From the NCBI GenBank assembly GCA_964658455.1, contig CAZZZA010000138.1, positions 1 to 7,423 on the forward strand: a DNA stretch of 7,423 bases, in the 5' to 3' direction. Under the pieces are notes generated by a model. The model worked only from the letters and a program-made list of their open reading frames with translations. It ran no database searches and was not told the origin of the DNA. How positions within the stretch are numbered: the first letter of the stretch is position 1; every line of letters begins with the position of its first letter. Below are positions 1-6,308 of this stretch, piece after piece. The DNA comes from Lichenicola sp964658455. Lineage in GTDB: Bacteria; Pseudomonadota; Alphaproteobacteria; Acetobacterales; Acetobacteraceae. A program made the translations under genes and the position numbers.

Positions 1-2
1 CG

Positions 3-71
3 GTCCAGGAGCCGCCGGGGCCGATCCCGGTGCCGCCGTCGCCCGAGGGGCCGCCGATGCAGCTGGCCTGA
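3..71 (+). CDS. 3' end of an unidentified gene with a proline-rich C-terminus (partial)
   Basis: One forward frame stays open from the left edge to a TGA at 69-71. It encodes 22 residues, VQEPPGPIPVPPSPEGPPMQ followed by LA. All sense codons end in G or C, as in the confident genes here, and the proline-rich composition resembles a disordered tail. The family cannot be recognised from so little. Because GC-rich DNA often leaves short frames open by chance, this could also be non-coding. About 120 bases without a gene follow before the ClC gene, so the two are probably not translationally coupled. Confidence 0.4.
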   Translation, partial: VQEPPGPIPVPPSPEGPPMQLA

Positions 72-146
72 ACCCGCCAGCCAGCCCGCCTGGAGCATCG
101 CGCCGCATACAAGCGTTGCGCTCAAAGGTTGCACGGGTGAGAAGGG

Positions 147-189
147 GGCACGGCGCGGCCTGCTGAGAGGCAGCGCCAGCGGGGGTGCC
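147..189 (+). promoter_or_regulatory. Possible leader hairpin before the ClC gene
   Basis: GGCGC (152-156) pairs with GCGCC (173-177). Inside it, after a G-A mismatch, GCCT (158-161) pairs with AGGC (168-171) around a 6-base loop. An outer arm GGCAC (147-151) can pair with GTGCC (185-189), leaving the G-rich likely Shine-Dalgarno near 181-185 bulged or partly paired. The structure ends two bases before the GTG start at 192. It was found by eye; hairpins are frequent in GC-rich DNA, so a regulatory role is only a possibility. No convincing promoter was seen between 72 and 191. Confidence 0.25.
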
Positions 190-191
190 TG

Positions 192-2075
192 GTGTCCGAT
201 CCGGATACGGAGAGCGTCGTAAGCCTGGAGCGTCCCAAGGCCGCCATCGGCGCCGAGGACCCGCCGGTCAAGCCGCGCCCGATCTTCCGGCAATGGCAGG
301 AGAGCGCCAGGTCGCGCGGCGTCAGCATCGGCGGCTGGGTGCTGCATGCGCCGGTCACGCTGCGCGCCCTGGTGCGCGGCGACGAGGTCTGGCTCGCGGT
401 GCTGGCCTCGCTGATCGGCGTTGCCGCCGGCCTGACGGTGGTCGGGATCAACCAGACCACGCTGCTGATGCACCGGCTGCTGTTCGCGCTCGACAATGAC
501 GGCCACATGTCCGGCGTGCTGCGGCTGAATCCGTGGCGGGCGGTGCTGGTGCCGTCGATCGGCGGCCTGGTGCTGGGGCTGTTCGGGCTGCTGGCGATGC
601 GGGTCCGTCCCGGCCGGCCGGTCGATCCGATCGAGGCCAACGCGCTGTATGGCGGCCGCATGTCGTTCCGCGACAGCGTGGTGGTGATGCTGCAGACCGT
701 GATCTCGAACGGCGTCGGCGCGTCGATCGGGCTCGAGGCCGGCTACACCCAGATCGGCTCGGCGATCGGCTCCAAGCTCGGCCGCGCCTTCAGGGTGCGC
801 CGCCAGGACATGCGGGTGCTGGTCGGCTGCGGCGCTGCCGGCGCGATCGGCGGCGCCTTCGATGCGCCGATCGCCGGCGCCTTCTACGCCTTCGAGCTGG
901 TGATCGGCACCTATGCGCTGGTCAATTTGGCGCCGGTCACCCTGGCCTCGATCTGCGCGATCCTGGTCACCCACGTGCTGGGCAACGCCGCGCCGTCGCT
1001 CTCGATCGATCTGCCGCCCGGGATCGGCGGCCTGGACTACGTGCCGATCCTGGGGCTGGGCGTGGTCTCGGCGCTGGTCGGCATCGCCATCATGCGCGCG
1101 GTCACCATGGCCGAGAGCCTGTTCCGCCGCTCGCGGCTGCCGGTCTGGATGCGGCCCGGCATCGGCGGCCTGATCGTCGGCCTGATGGCGCTGATCACGC
1201 CGTCGGTGATGTCGTCCGGCCACATGGCGATGCGGCTCGGGCTCGACGCGCAGTTCGGGCTGCAGCAGGTGGCGATGATGCTGGTGCTCAAGGCGCTGGC
1301 CTCCGCGGTGTCGATCGGCTCCGGGTTCCGTGGCGGCCTGTTCTTCGCCTCGCTGTTCCTCGGCGTCTTGACCGGAACCCTGTGCGGCGACCTGCTGGCG
1401 CTGGTCTCGCTCAATGCGCTGCCGCCGGTGGTGTGCGCGCTGATCTGCATGAGCGCGGTGGCGGTGGCGATCGTCGGCGGTCCGCTGACCATGGTATTCC
1501 TGGCGCTCGAATCGACCGGCAGCCTGCCGCTGACCAGCGCGGTGCTGGCGGCGTCGGTGGTGTCGTCGCTGACGGTGCGGCGCATCTTCGGCTACTCGTT
1601 CGCCACCTGGCGCTTCCATCTGCGCGGCGAGAGCATACGCAGCGCGGTCGATGTCGGCTGGATGCGCAACCTGACGGTGGGCAAGATGATGCGCCGCGAG
1701 GTGCGCACGGTGCGAATCGACACCGCGCTCTCGGCGGTGCGGCGCGATTTCCCGCTCGGCTCCGCGCACCGGATCATCGTGGTGGACCAGAGCGGCGGCT
1801 ATGTCGGGCTGGTGATGGTGCCGGAACTGCACGGCAGCGAGCGCGAGGTCGAGCGGCTGTCGCAGCTGCTGCACCATACCGACATCGTGCTGCAGCCGCA
1901 GATGACGGTGCGCGAGGCGGTCAGCCTGTTCGAGACCGGGGAGGCCGACGCGCTGGTGGTGGTCGACGACAGCCGGCAGCGGCTGGTGATCGGCGAGCTG
2001 ACCGAGCAGCACGCGCTGCGGCGCTACAGCGAGGAGCTGGACCGGAGCCGCAAGGAGCTGTCCGGCGAGAGCTGA
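192..2075 (+). CDS. ClC-family chloride channel/transporter with C-terminal CBS-domain pair
   Basis: This 627-residue inner-membrane anion channel or transporter has a cytosolic N-terminus (about 1-60), a hydrophobic ClC core (about 65-465) and a soluble tail (about 485-620) that reads as two degenerate CBS motifs. ClC landmarks visible are GASIGLEAG, with E182 at the gating-glutamate position, a helix motif GAFDAPIAGAFYAFE (about 221-235), and GSGFRGGLFF (376-385), equivalent to the family's GxFxP. Departures from the E. coli protein, aligned by eye, are Leu236 at the proton-glutamate position (Glu203), Leu445 at the chloride-binding Tyr445 position, and RPVDP instead of GSGIP. The GTG start at 192 is preceded by GGGGG six bases upstream and gives the natural family start. 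The gene converges on glnA and the two share one terminator hairpin. The ClC family assignment is firm; whether the protein is a channel or an exchanger, and which ion it carries, is open. CBS domains in this family commonly bind adenine nucleotides, so nucleotide control is possible. Confidence 0.93.
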   Translation: MSDPDTESVVSLERPKAAIGAEDPPVKPRPIFRQWQESARSRGVSIGGWVLHAPVTLRALVRGDEVWLAVLASLIGVAAGLTVVGINQTTLLMHRLLFALDNDGHMSGVLRLNPWRAVLVPSIGGLVLGLFGLLAMRVRPGRPVDPIEANALYGGRMSFRDSVVVMLQTVISNGVGASIGLEAGYTQIGSAIGSKLGRAFRVRRQDMRVLVGCGAAGAIGGAFDAPIAGAFYAFELVIGTYALVNLAPVTLASICAILVTHVLGNAAPSLSIDLPPGIGGLDYVPILGLGVVSALVGIAIMRAVTMAESLFRRSRLPVWMRPGIGGLIVGLMALITPSVMSSGHMAMRLGLDAQFGLQQVAMMLVLKALASAVSIGSGFRGGLFFASLFLGVLTGTLCGDLLALVSLNALPPVVCALICMSAVAVAIVGGPLTMVFLALESTGSLPLTSAVLAASVVSSLTVRRIFGYSFATWRFHLRGESIRSAVDVGWMRNLTVGKMMRREVRTVRIDTALSAVRRDFPLGSAHRIIVVDQSGGYVGLVMVPELHGSEREVERLSQLLHHTDIVLQPQMTVREAVSLFETGEADALVVVDDSRQRLVIGELTEQHALRRYSEELDRSRKELSGES

Positions 2076-2077
2076 AC

Positions 2078-2107
2078 GAGGGGCCCGCCCGGCTGGCGGG
2101 GCCCCTC
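2078..2107. terminator. Bidirectional hairpin terminator between the ClC gene and glnA
   Basis: GAGGGGCCCGCC (2078-2089) pairs with GGC-(G)-GGGCCCCTC (2095-2107): 12 base pairs with one bulged G and a 5-base loop, CGGCT. It begins two bases after the ClC stop codon and ends 14 bases from the glnA stop on the other strand, so it can serve both convergent genes. There is no T-tract on either side, so termination would rely on the stem or on Rho. Confidence 0.75.
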
Positions 2108-2121
2108 GGACCGCGACCGGC

Positions 2122-3591
2122 TCAGACCGAGTAGTACATCTCGAACTCTGCCGGGTGCGGCGTGTGCTCGAACTTGTACACCTCCTGCCACTTGATCTCG
2201 CAATAGGCCTCGATCTGGTCCTTGGTGAACACGTTGCCGGCCAGCAGGAACTCGTGGTCGGCCTCGACCGCCTGCAGCGCCTCGCGCAGCGAGCCGCACA
2301 CGGTCGGGATCTCCTTCAGCTCCTCGCGCGGCAGGTCGTACAGATCCTTGTCCATCGCCTCGCCGGGATGGATCTTGTTGCGGATGCCATCCAGCCCGGC
2401 CATCAGCATCGCCGAGAAGGCGAGATACGGGTTGGCGGTCGGGTCGGGGAAGCGGACCTCGATGCGCTTGGCCTTCGGGCTGGTCGCGTAGGGGATGCGG
2501 CACGAGGCCGACCGGTTGCGGGCCGAATAGGCCAGCAGCACCGGCGCCTCGAAGCCCGGGATCAGGCGCTTGTAGGAGTTTGTCGACGGGTTGGTGAAGG
2601 CGTTCAGCGCCTTGGCGTGCTTGATGATGCCGCCGATATAGTAGAGCGCCACGTCGGACAGGTCGGCATAGCCGTTGCCGGCCATGGTCGGCTTGCCGTC
2701 CTTCCAGATCGACTGGTGCACGTGCATGCCGGACCCGTTGTCGCCGTAGATCGGCTTGGGCATGAAGGTCGCGGTCTTGCCGTAGCTGTGGGCGACGTTA
2801 TGCACGCAGTATTTGTAGATCTGCATGAAGTCCGCCGCCTTCACCAGGGTGGCGAACTTGGTGCCGAGTTCGTGCTGCGACTGCGCCACCTCGTGATGGT
2901 GCTTCTCGATCGGCAGGCCCATCTCGCCCATGGTCGAGAGCATCTCGGCGCGCAGGTCGGCCTCGCTGTCGACCGGGGCGACCGGGAAATAGCCGCCCTT
3001 GACCACCGGGCGGTGGCCCATGTTGCCCTCAGGGTAGTCCTTCAGCGACGCGCCGGGCCCCTCGATCGAATCGAGCTGGTAGGAGGCGAAGTTCGGGCCG
3101 GTGCCGAACTTGACGCTGTCGAAGATGAAGAACTCCGCTTCCGGGCCGAAGAACGCGGTGTCGCCGATCCCGGTCGATTTGAGGTAGGCCTCGGCCAGCT
3201 TGGCGGTGGCGCGCGGGTCGCGGTTGTAGAACTGTCCGGTGGAAGGCTCGACGATGTCGCAGAACAGGATCATCTGCGGCTTGGCCGAGAACGGGTCCAT
3301 CACCGCGCTGTCGGGGTCCGGCATCAGGATCATGTCGCTCTCGTTGATCGCCTTCCAGCCGGCGATCGAGGAGCCGTCGAACATGATCCCGTCGCGGAAC
3401 ACGTCATCGTCGATGGTCGAGACGTGCTGCGTCGTGTGATGCCATTTGCCGCGCGGATCGGTGAAGCGCAGGTCGACATACTCGACCGAGTGCTCCTGCA
3501 GCGACTCCATCACCTTGGCGACGCTGGCCGAGGCGGGGTGCGGGGCGGCGGGAAGCGGAGCGGGGGCGGGGGGAGCGACTTTCTTGGCCAT
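2122..3591 (-). CDS. glnA: Type I glutamine synthetase (GlnA)
   Basis: This cytosolic dodecameric enzyme makes glutamine from glutamate, ammonia and ATP and is the main entry of ammonia into metabolism. Visible signatures: VDLRFTD (39-45), MFDGSSIAGW (70-79), the metal-binding FFGPEAEFF (148-156), HHHEVAQSQHE (231-241), NGSGMHVH (285-292), NPSTNSYKRLIPGFEAP (334-350) with the flap glutamate E348, and NRSASCRIP (359-367). DKDLYDLP (414-421) contains Y418, matching the adenylylation tyrosine of the GSI-beta class, so control by an adenylyltransferase responding to PII is expected. The protein is 489 residues against about 469 usually. The excess is a Pro/Ala-rich N-terminus (MAKKVAPPAPAPLPAAPHPA) ahead of the conserved region. 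The ATG at 3591 is preceded on its strand by AGG (3601-3603), nine bases away, which supports this start. The gene lies 96 bp downstream of glnB, and the two are probably co-transcribed. Confidence 0.98.
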   Translation of the reverse strand: MAKKVAPPAPAPLPAAPHPASASVAKVMESLQEHSVEYVDLRFTDPRGKWHHTTQHVSTIDDDVFRDGIMFDGSSIAGWKAINESDMILMPDPDSAVMDPFSAKPQMILFCDIVEPSTGQFYNRDPRATAKLAEAYLKSTGIGDTAFFGPEAEFFIFDSVKFGTGPNFASYQLDSIEGPGASLKDYPEGNMGHRPVVKGGYFPVAPVDSEADLRAEMLSTMGEMGLPIEKHHHEVAQSQHELGTKFATLVKAADFMQIYKYCVHNVAHSYGKTATFMPKPIYGDNGSGMHVHQSIWKDGKPTMAGNGYADLSDVALYYIGGIIKHAKALNAFTNPSTNSYKRLIPGFEAPVLLAYSARNRSASCRIPYATSPKAKRIEVRFPDPTANPYLAFSAMLMAGLDGIRNKIHPGEAMDKDLYDLPREELKEIPTVCGSLREALQAVEADHEFLLAGNVFTKDQIEAYCEIKWQEVYKFEHTPHPAEFEMYYSV

Positions 3592-3610
3592 CCGGGACTA
3601 CCTGTTCCTG

Positions 3611-3627
3611 GCCCGACGCGGTCGGGC
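3611..3627 (-). promoter_or_regulatory. Hairpin in the glnB-glnA intergenic gap
   Basis: The sequence GCCCGACGCGGTCGGGC forms a perfect 7-bp stem (3611-3617 with 3621-3627) around a 3-base loop. It lies 19 bases upstream of the glnA start, just before the GGAACAGG stretch that holds the likely Shine-Dalgarno. No T-tract follows it. In Rhodospirillum rubrum the glnBA transcript is known to be processed between the genes, so a processing or stability element for glnA mRNA is a reasonable inference. A partial attenuator or a chance stem are the alternatives. Confidence 0.4.
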
Positions 3628-3687
3628 GGGCTGTGGGTTGCAGAGTGGGTGTTCAGCGACGCGGTTCGGCGCGTTCGGGCGGTCGAT

Positions 3688-4026
3688 TCATATCGCATCC
3701 TGGCCGCGTTCGCCGGTGCGGATGCGCACCACCTCCTCGAGGCTGGAGACGAAGATCTTGCCGTCGCCGATGCGGCCGGTCCTGGCCGCCTCGACGATCG
3801 CCTCGACGGCGCGCTCGACGATGCCGTCGTCGCACACCACCTCGATCTTCACCTTGGGCAGGAAATCCACCACGTATTCGGCGCCGCGATACAGCTCGGT
3901 ATGGCCTTTCTGGCGGCCGAATCCCTTGGCCTCGGTGACGGTGATGCCCTGCAGGCCGATCTCGTGCAGGGCCTCCTTCACCTCGTCGAGCTTGAAGGGC
4001 TTGATCACGGCCTCGATCTTCTTCAT
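3688..4026 (-). CDS. glnB: Nitrogen regulatory protein PII (GlnB)
   Basis: PII is a trimeric cytosolic signalling protein that reads ATP/ADP and 2-oxoglutarate. It controls GS adenylylation and the NtrB/NtrC system. The 112-residue length from MKKIEAVIKPFKL is exactly the family length. The T-loop reads KGFGRQKGHTELYRGAEY with the uridylylation tyrosine at position 51. The nucleotide-binding loop is TGRIGDGK (83-90), and R101 and R103 in VRIRTGE complete the site. An in-frame ATG further upstream (4071) would add 15 residues without family resemblance, so the start at 4026 is preferred; the Shine-Dalgarno is weak, with AGCGGG nearby. Linkage to glnA marks it as GlnB rather than the AmtB-linked GlnK. 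It is the first gene of a leftward glnBA operon, divergent from the aminotransferase. Confidence 0.97.
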   Translation of the reverse strand: MKKIEAVIKPFKLDEVKEALHEIGLQGITVTEAKGFGRQKGHTELYRGAEYVVDFLPKVKIEVVCDDGIVERAVEAIVEAARTGRIGDGKIFVSSLEEVVRIRTGERGQDAI

Positions 4027-4142
4027 CGGCGACCCGCTATATCCTTGTCCTGACGGCGCAGACCCTGGCACGGCAACCGCGCCGTCGCAATTCCGGCGCG
4101 CGACGCCATCCGATGCAACGAACCTCCGAGGGCCACTTGCCG
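4027..4142. promoter_or_regulatory. Divergent control region between glnB and the aminotransferase gene
   Basis: These 116 bases must hold promoters for both directions. On the forward strand TGGCACG (4066-4072) matches the -24 half of a sigma-54 promoter exactly. The -12 half, CCGCG (4077-4081), keeps only the GC dinucleotide at the right spacing, so it is a weak candidate for the aminotransferase. A dyad CGTCGC-N11-GCGACG spans 4083-4105 and could be an operator. GAGGG (4128-4132) is the Shine-Dalgarno for the start at 4143. No clear sigma-54 or sigma-70 promoter was found for glnB on the reverse strand. Confidence 0.35.
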
Positions 4143-5345
4143 ATGAAGACCCCGAACCGCCTGATCGACGAGGCCCCGACCACGATCTTCACCCTGATGT
4201 CGGCGCTCGCGCTGCGGCATGGCGCGATCAATCTCGGCCAGGGCTTCCCCGATACGGAGGGCCCGGCCGACATCGTCAAGGCGGCCGCCGAGGCGCTGCT
4301 GGACGGGCGCAACCAGTATGCGCCGCTGACCGGGCTGCCCGAACTGCGCCAGGCGGTGGCGCGCGCCAATTGCCGCTTCTACGGGCTCGACATCGATCCG
4401 GACACCGAGGTGGTGGTCACGTCCGGCGCCACCGAGGCGCTGGCCGCCTGCCTGACCGCGCTGATCGAGCCCGGCGACGAGGTGGTGCTGATCGAGCCGC
4501 TCTATGATTGCTACCTGCCGATCGTCCGGCTGCTGGGTGGGGTGGCGCGCATGGTGCGGCTGCAGCCGCCGGAATGGCGGCTGGATCGCGCGGCGCTGGC
4601 GGCCGCGTTCGGTCCCAGGACCAAGCTGCTGCTGCTGAACAGCCCGATGAACCCGGCCGGCCGGGTGTTCGACCGCGAGGAGCTCGGCTGCATCGCGCAG
4701 CTGCTGGAGCGTCACGATGCCTATGCGGTGTGCGACGAGGTGTACGAGCACCTCACCTTCGACGGCGCGCGGCACATCCCGCTGATGACGCTGCCCGGGA
4801 TGCGCGGGCGCTGCCTGCGGATCGGCAGCGCCGGCAAGAGCTTCTCGCTGACCGGCTGGAAGGTGGGCTACGTGACCGCCAGCCCGGCGCTGGCCACGCT
4901 GGTGGCCAAGGCGCACCAGAACATGACGTTCGCGACGCCGCCCAACCTGCAGCGCGCGGTCGCCTACGCGCTCGACAAGGAAGACAGCTACTACAACGGC
5001 CTGGCGCACGATCTTCAGGCCAAGCGTGATTTGCTGTCGGCCGGTCTGGAAGCGATCGGCTTCGGGGTGCTGCCGTCCAGCGGCAGCTATTTCGTGGTCG
5101 CCGACATCACCCCGCTCGGGTTCGAAGGCGACGATCTGGCATTCTGCCACCACATCACCGCCGAGGCCGGCGTGGCGGCGATCCCCGCCTCGGCATTCTA
5201 TGGCGGGCCGTCGCCGCCGCATCATCTGGTGCGGTTCGCGTTCTGCAAGCAGGAGCGCGTGCTGCGTTCGGCGCTGGACCGGCTGGGCGCGCATTTCGCC
5301 GCCGGCAGCACCCGACGCCACGCCGCCGGAGCAACCGCCGATTGA
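4143..5345 (+). CDS. Class I/II PLP-dependent aminotransferase (YbdL / kynurenine-aminotransferase-like)
   Basis: This fold-type I pyridoxal-phosphate enzyme, 400 residues, transfers an amino group between an amino acid and a 2-oxo acid. Motifs seen: TTIFTLMSALA (13-23), INLGQGFPD (29-37), NQYAPLTG (57-64), TSGATEAL (93-100), PLYD with the ring-stacking Y121, NSPMNPAG (166-173), CDEVYEH with D198 for the pyridine nitrogen, SAGKSFSLTGWKVGY with the Schiff-base lysine K232, and VRFAF with R364 for the substrate carboxylate. The whole pattern closely follows E. coli YbdL, a methionine-preferring aminotransferase, and related kynurenine/glutamine transaminases. The exact substrate cannot be read from sequence. 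An ATG at 4113 would add ten residues but lacks a Shine-Dalgarno, whereas the ATG at 4143 has GAGGG ten bases upstream. The gene is divergent from glnB; a glutamine-linked role is suggested by that neighbour but not shown. The last 15 residues are Ala/Arg/Thr-rich and look disordered. Confidence 0.93.
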   Translation: MKTPNRLIDEAPTTIFTLMSALALRHGAINLGQGFPDTEGPADIVKAAAEALLDGRNQYAPLTGLPELRQAVARANCRFYGLDIDPDTEVVVTSGATEALAACLTALIEPGDEVVLIEPLYDCYLPIVRLLGGVARMVRLQPPEWRLDRAALAAAFGPRTKLLLLNSPMNPAGRVFDREELGCIAQLLERHDAYAVCDEVYEHLTFDGARHIPLMTLPGMRGRCLRIGSAGKSFSLTGWKVGYVTASPALATLVAKAHQNMTFATPPNLQRAVAYALDKEDSYYNGLAHDLQAKRDLLSAGLEAIGFGVLPSSGSYFVVADITPLGFEGDDLAFCHHITAEAGVAAIPASAFYGGPSPPHHLVRFAFCKQERVLRSALDRLGAHFAAGSTRRHAAGATAD

Positions 5346-5384
5346 CGCGCCGGGGCGGCTCTTCTACATCCCGCTCCGCTGTGT

Positions 5385-5461
5385 GGCGGACGTAGCTCAG
5401 TTGGTAGAGCGCCAGGTTGTGGTCTTGGATGTCGCGGGTTCGAGCCCCGTCGTTCGCCCCA
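5385..5461 (+). tRNA. tRNA-His (anticodon GTG)
   Basis: A complete cloverleaf is visible. The acceptor stem GCGGACG (5386-5392) pairs with CGTTCGC (5451-5457), with one G-T pair. The D-arm is GCTC...GAGC. The anticodon stem CCAGG/CTTGG encloses loop TTGTGGT with anticodon GTG at 5419-5421. The T-arm has GGTTCGAGCCC. The extra G at 5385 (position -1) faces C at 5458 (position 73), the hallmark of tRNA-His recognised by histidyl-tRNA synthetase. CCA is encoded (5459-5461). The gene lies 39 bases after the aminotransferase stop and 46 bases before mobA, on the same strand. No separate promoter was recognised. Confidence 0.97.
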
Positions 5462-5507
5462 GCATTCCCCTCTTCGATGCCCGGGACCGCCACCCGGCCG
5501 GCGCCGC

Positions 5508-6107
5508 GTGCTGATCGCTGGCCTGATCCTGGCCGGTGGCGCGGCGCGGCGGCTCGGCGGCATCGACAAGACCCTGCTCGATCTGGGCGGCCGGCCGCTG
5601 CTGGCGCATCTGATCGCGGGTCTGGCGCCGCAGACCGGGCCGCTGGCGCTCAGCGCCAACCACGACCCGGAGCGCTTCGCCGGATTCGGCCTGCCGGTGC
5701 TGGCCGATCGCCGCGCCGGCGTCGGCCCGCTGGCCGGCCTGCTACGGGGGCTCGAATGGGCGGCGACGCTGGGCGCCGACGCGCTGCTGACGGTGCCGGG
5801 CGACACGCCGCTGGTGCCCGCCGATCTGGTGCGCCGGCTGCAGCCGGCGCCGGCGGCGGCGATGTCGCACGGCAGGCTGCATCCGCTGGTGGCGCTCTGG
5901 CCGGTAGCGTGCCTGGAGAGCCTGGCCGCGCATCTCGACCGGCTCGGGGCATCGGCGCCGCGTCGCGCGTTCGGGGTGCGGGGGTTCAGCGCCGCGCTGG
6001 CGATGCGGACGGTCGATTTCGGCGCCGCCAGCCCGGACCCGTTCTTCAACGTCAACACGCCGGAGGATCGCGACCGGCTGCGCGACCTGGCGGACCGGAC
6101 CGGGTGA
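5508..6107 (+). CDS. mobA: Molybdenum cofactor guanylyltransferase (MobA)
   Basis: MobA transfers GMP from GTP to Mo-molybdopterin, giving the guanine dinucleotide cofactor (MGD) used by the DMSO-reductase family, for example nitrate reductases and formate dehydrogenases. The 199-residue protein has the nucleotidyltransferase signature LILAGGAARRLGGIDKTLL (6-24, with K21), the GVGPLAGLL segment (71-79), the metal-binding TVPGDTP with D99 (95-101), HPLVALW (125-131) and FNVNTPED (180-187). Its length matches the family. The start is GTG at 5508, chosen because the nucleotide-binding strand begins immediately after it; no good Shine-Dalgarno precedes it. It follows the tRNA-His on the same strand and may be read from the same or an upstream promoter. 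Nearby molybdoenzyme genes are absent from the window, so the partner enzyme is unknown. Confidence 0.94.
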   Translation: MLIAGLILAGGAARRLGGIDKTLLDLGGRPLLAHLIAGLAPQTGPLALSANHDPERFAGFGLPVLADRRAGVGPLAGLLRGLEWAATLGADALLTVPGDTPLVPADLVRRLQPAPAAAMSHGRLHPLVALWPVACLESLAAHLDRLGASAPRRAFGVRGFSAALAMRTVDFGAASPDPFFNVNTPEDRDRLRDLADRTG

Positions 6108-6118
6108 GGCGGAGGCCC

Positions 6119-6135
6119 AGCCGCCGATGGCGGCT
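6119..6135. terminator. Hairpin terminator between mobA and the small leftward gene
   Basis: AGCCGCC (6119-6125) pairs perfectly with GGCGGCT (6129-6135) around loop GAT. It lies 11 bases after the mobA stop and 11 bases from the stop of the convergent small gene, the expected place for a shared terminator. There is no T-tract, and the stem is only 7 bp, so termination efficiency is uncertain. Confidence 0.55.
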
Positions 6136-6146
6136 CGCGGCCCGCG

Positions 6147-6308
6147 TCAGTGCCGGACCGGCGCCGTCCTGGTCTGCAGCGCCTCGGCGTAGATCTTGGC
6201 CTGCTCGAGCAGGTCGTCGGCCTTGGCGGCGCTGCCATGCCGCGCCGCCAGCCGCGCCTGCGCCAGCTTGCTGTCGATGATCGCCATCAGATGCGGGTTG
6301 TCGTCCAT
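6147..6308 (-). CDS. Small helical protein divergent from glnII; candidate GstI-like inhibitor of GlnII translation
   Basis: A 53-residue frame starts with ATG at 6308-6306 and stops with TGA at 6149-6147. It has a good Shine-Dalgarno (AGGA, complement of 6317-6320) eight bases before the ATG, and its codons end almost only in G or C. The protein begins MDDNPHLMAIIDSKLAQARL and continues as two probable amphipathic helices (about 6-23 and 27-45) around an HGS turn; the second reads AAKADDLLEQAKIYAEAL. There is no signal peptide or membrane segment. In Rhizobium leguminosarum and relatives, the small gene gstI lies directly upstream of glnII in the opposite direction and encodes a small protein that blocks GlnII synthesis after transcription. 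This gene has the same place, orientation and approximate size. Homology is inferred from context and not verified by alignment; if it is not GstI, it is an unidentified small soluble protein. Short intergenic sequence links it to the glnII promoter, so reciprocal control is plausible. Confidence 0.7.
   Translation of the reverse strand: MDDNPHLMAIIDSKLAQARLAARHGSAAKADDLLEQAKIYAEALQTRTAPVRH

Noticed and set aside
533..2134. A 533-codon frame overlapping the ClC gene in another forward frame.
   Set aside because: The product is almost entirely Arg, Gly, Ala and Asp, typical of a shifted frame in GC-rich coding DNA; the ClC frame has membrane helices and family motifs.
2155..4053. A 632-codon open frame on the forward strand opposite glnA and glnB.
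   Set aside because: It is the antisense shadow of two unmistakable genes. Its protein is a low-complexity mix of Leu, Val, Gly, Arg, Asp and His with no recognisable motif, as expected for antisense frames in GC-rich DNA.
4027..4071. A longer GlnB starting at the ATG at 4071 (15 extra residues).
   Set aside because: The added residues have no counterpart in the PII family, and the 4026 start gives exactly the standard 112-residue protein.
4023..5321. A 432-codon frame on the reverse strand opposite the aminotransferase.
   Set aside because: The forward frame carries every catalytic motif of a PLP aminotransferase. The reverse product is Gln/Arg/His/Gly-rich without family features.
5385..5461. 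The tRNA-His gene as an integration site for a mobile element.
   Set aside because: No integrase, no repeat of the tRNA 3' end and no change in base composition is visible; mobA follows after 46 bases.
5155..5663. Reverse-strand frames containing peptides such as GARTRDIQDHNLALYQLSYV, GSNPRHPRPQPGALPTELR and TTGLEPATSKTTTW.
   Set aside because: These are translations of the antisense strand of the tRNA-His gene, a familiar source of false conserved hypothetical proteins.
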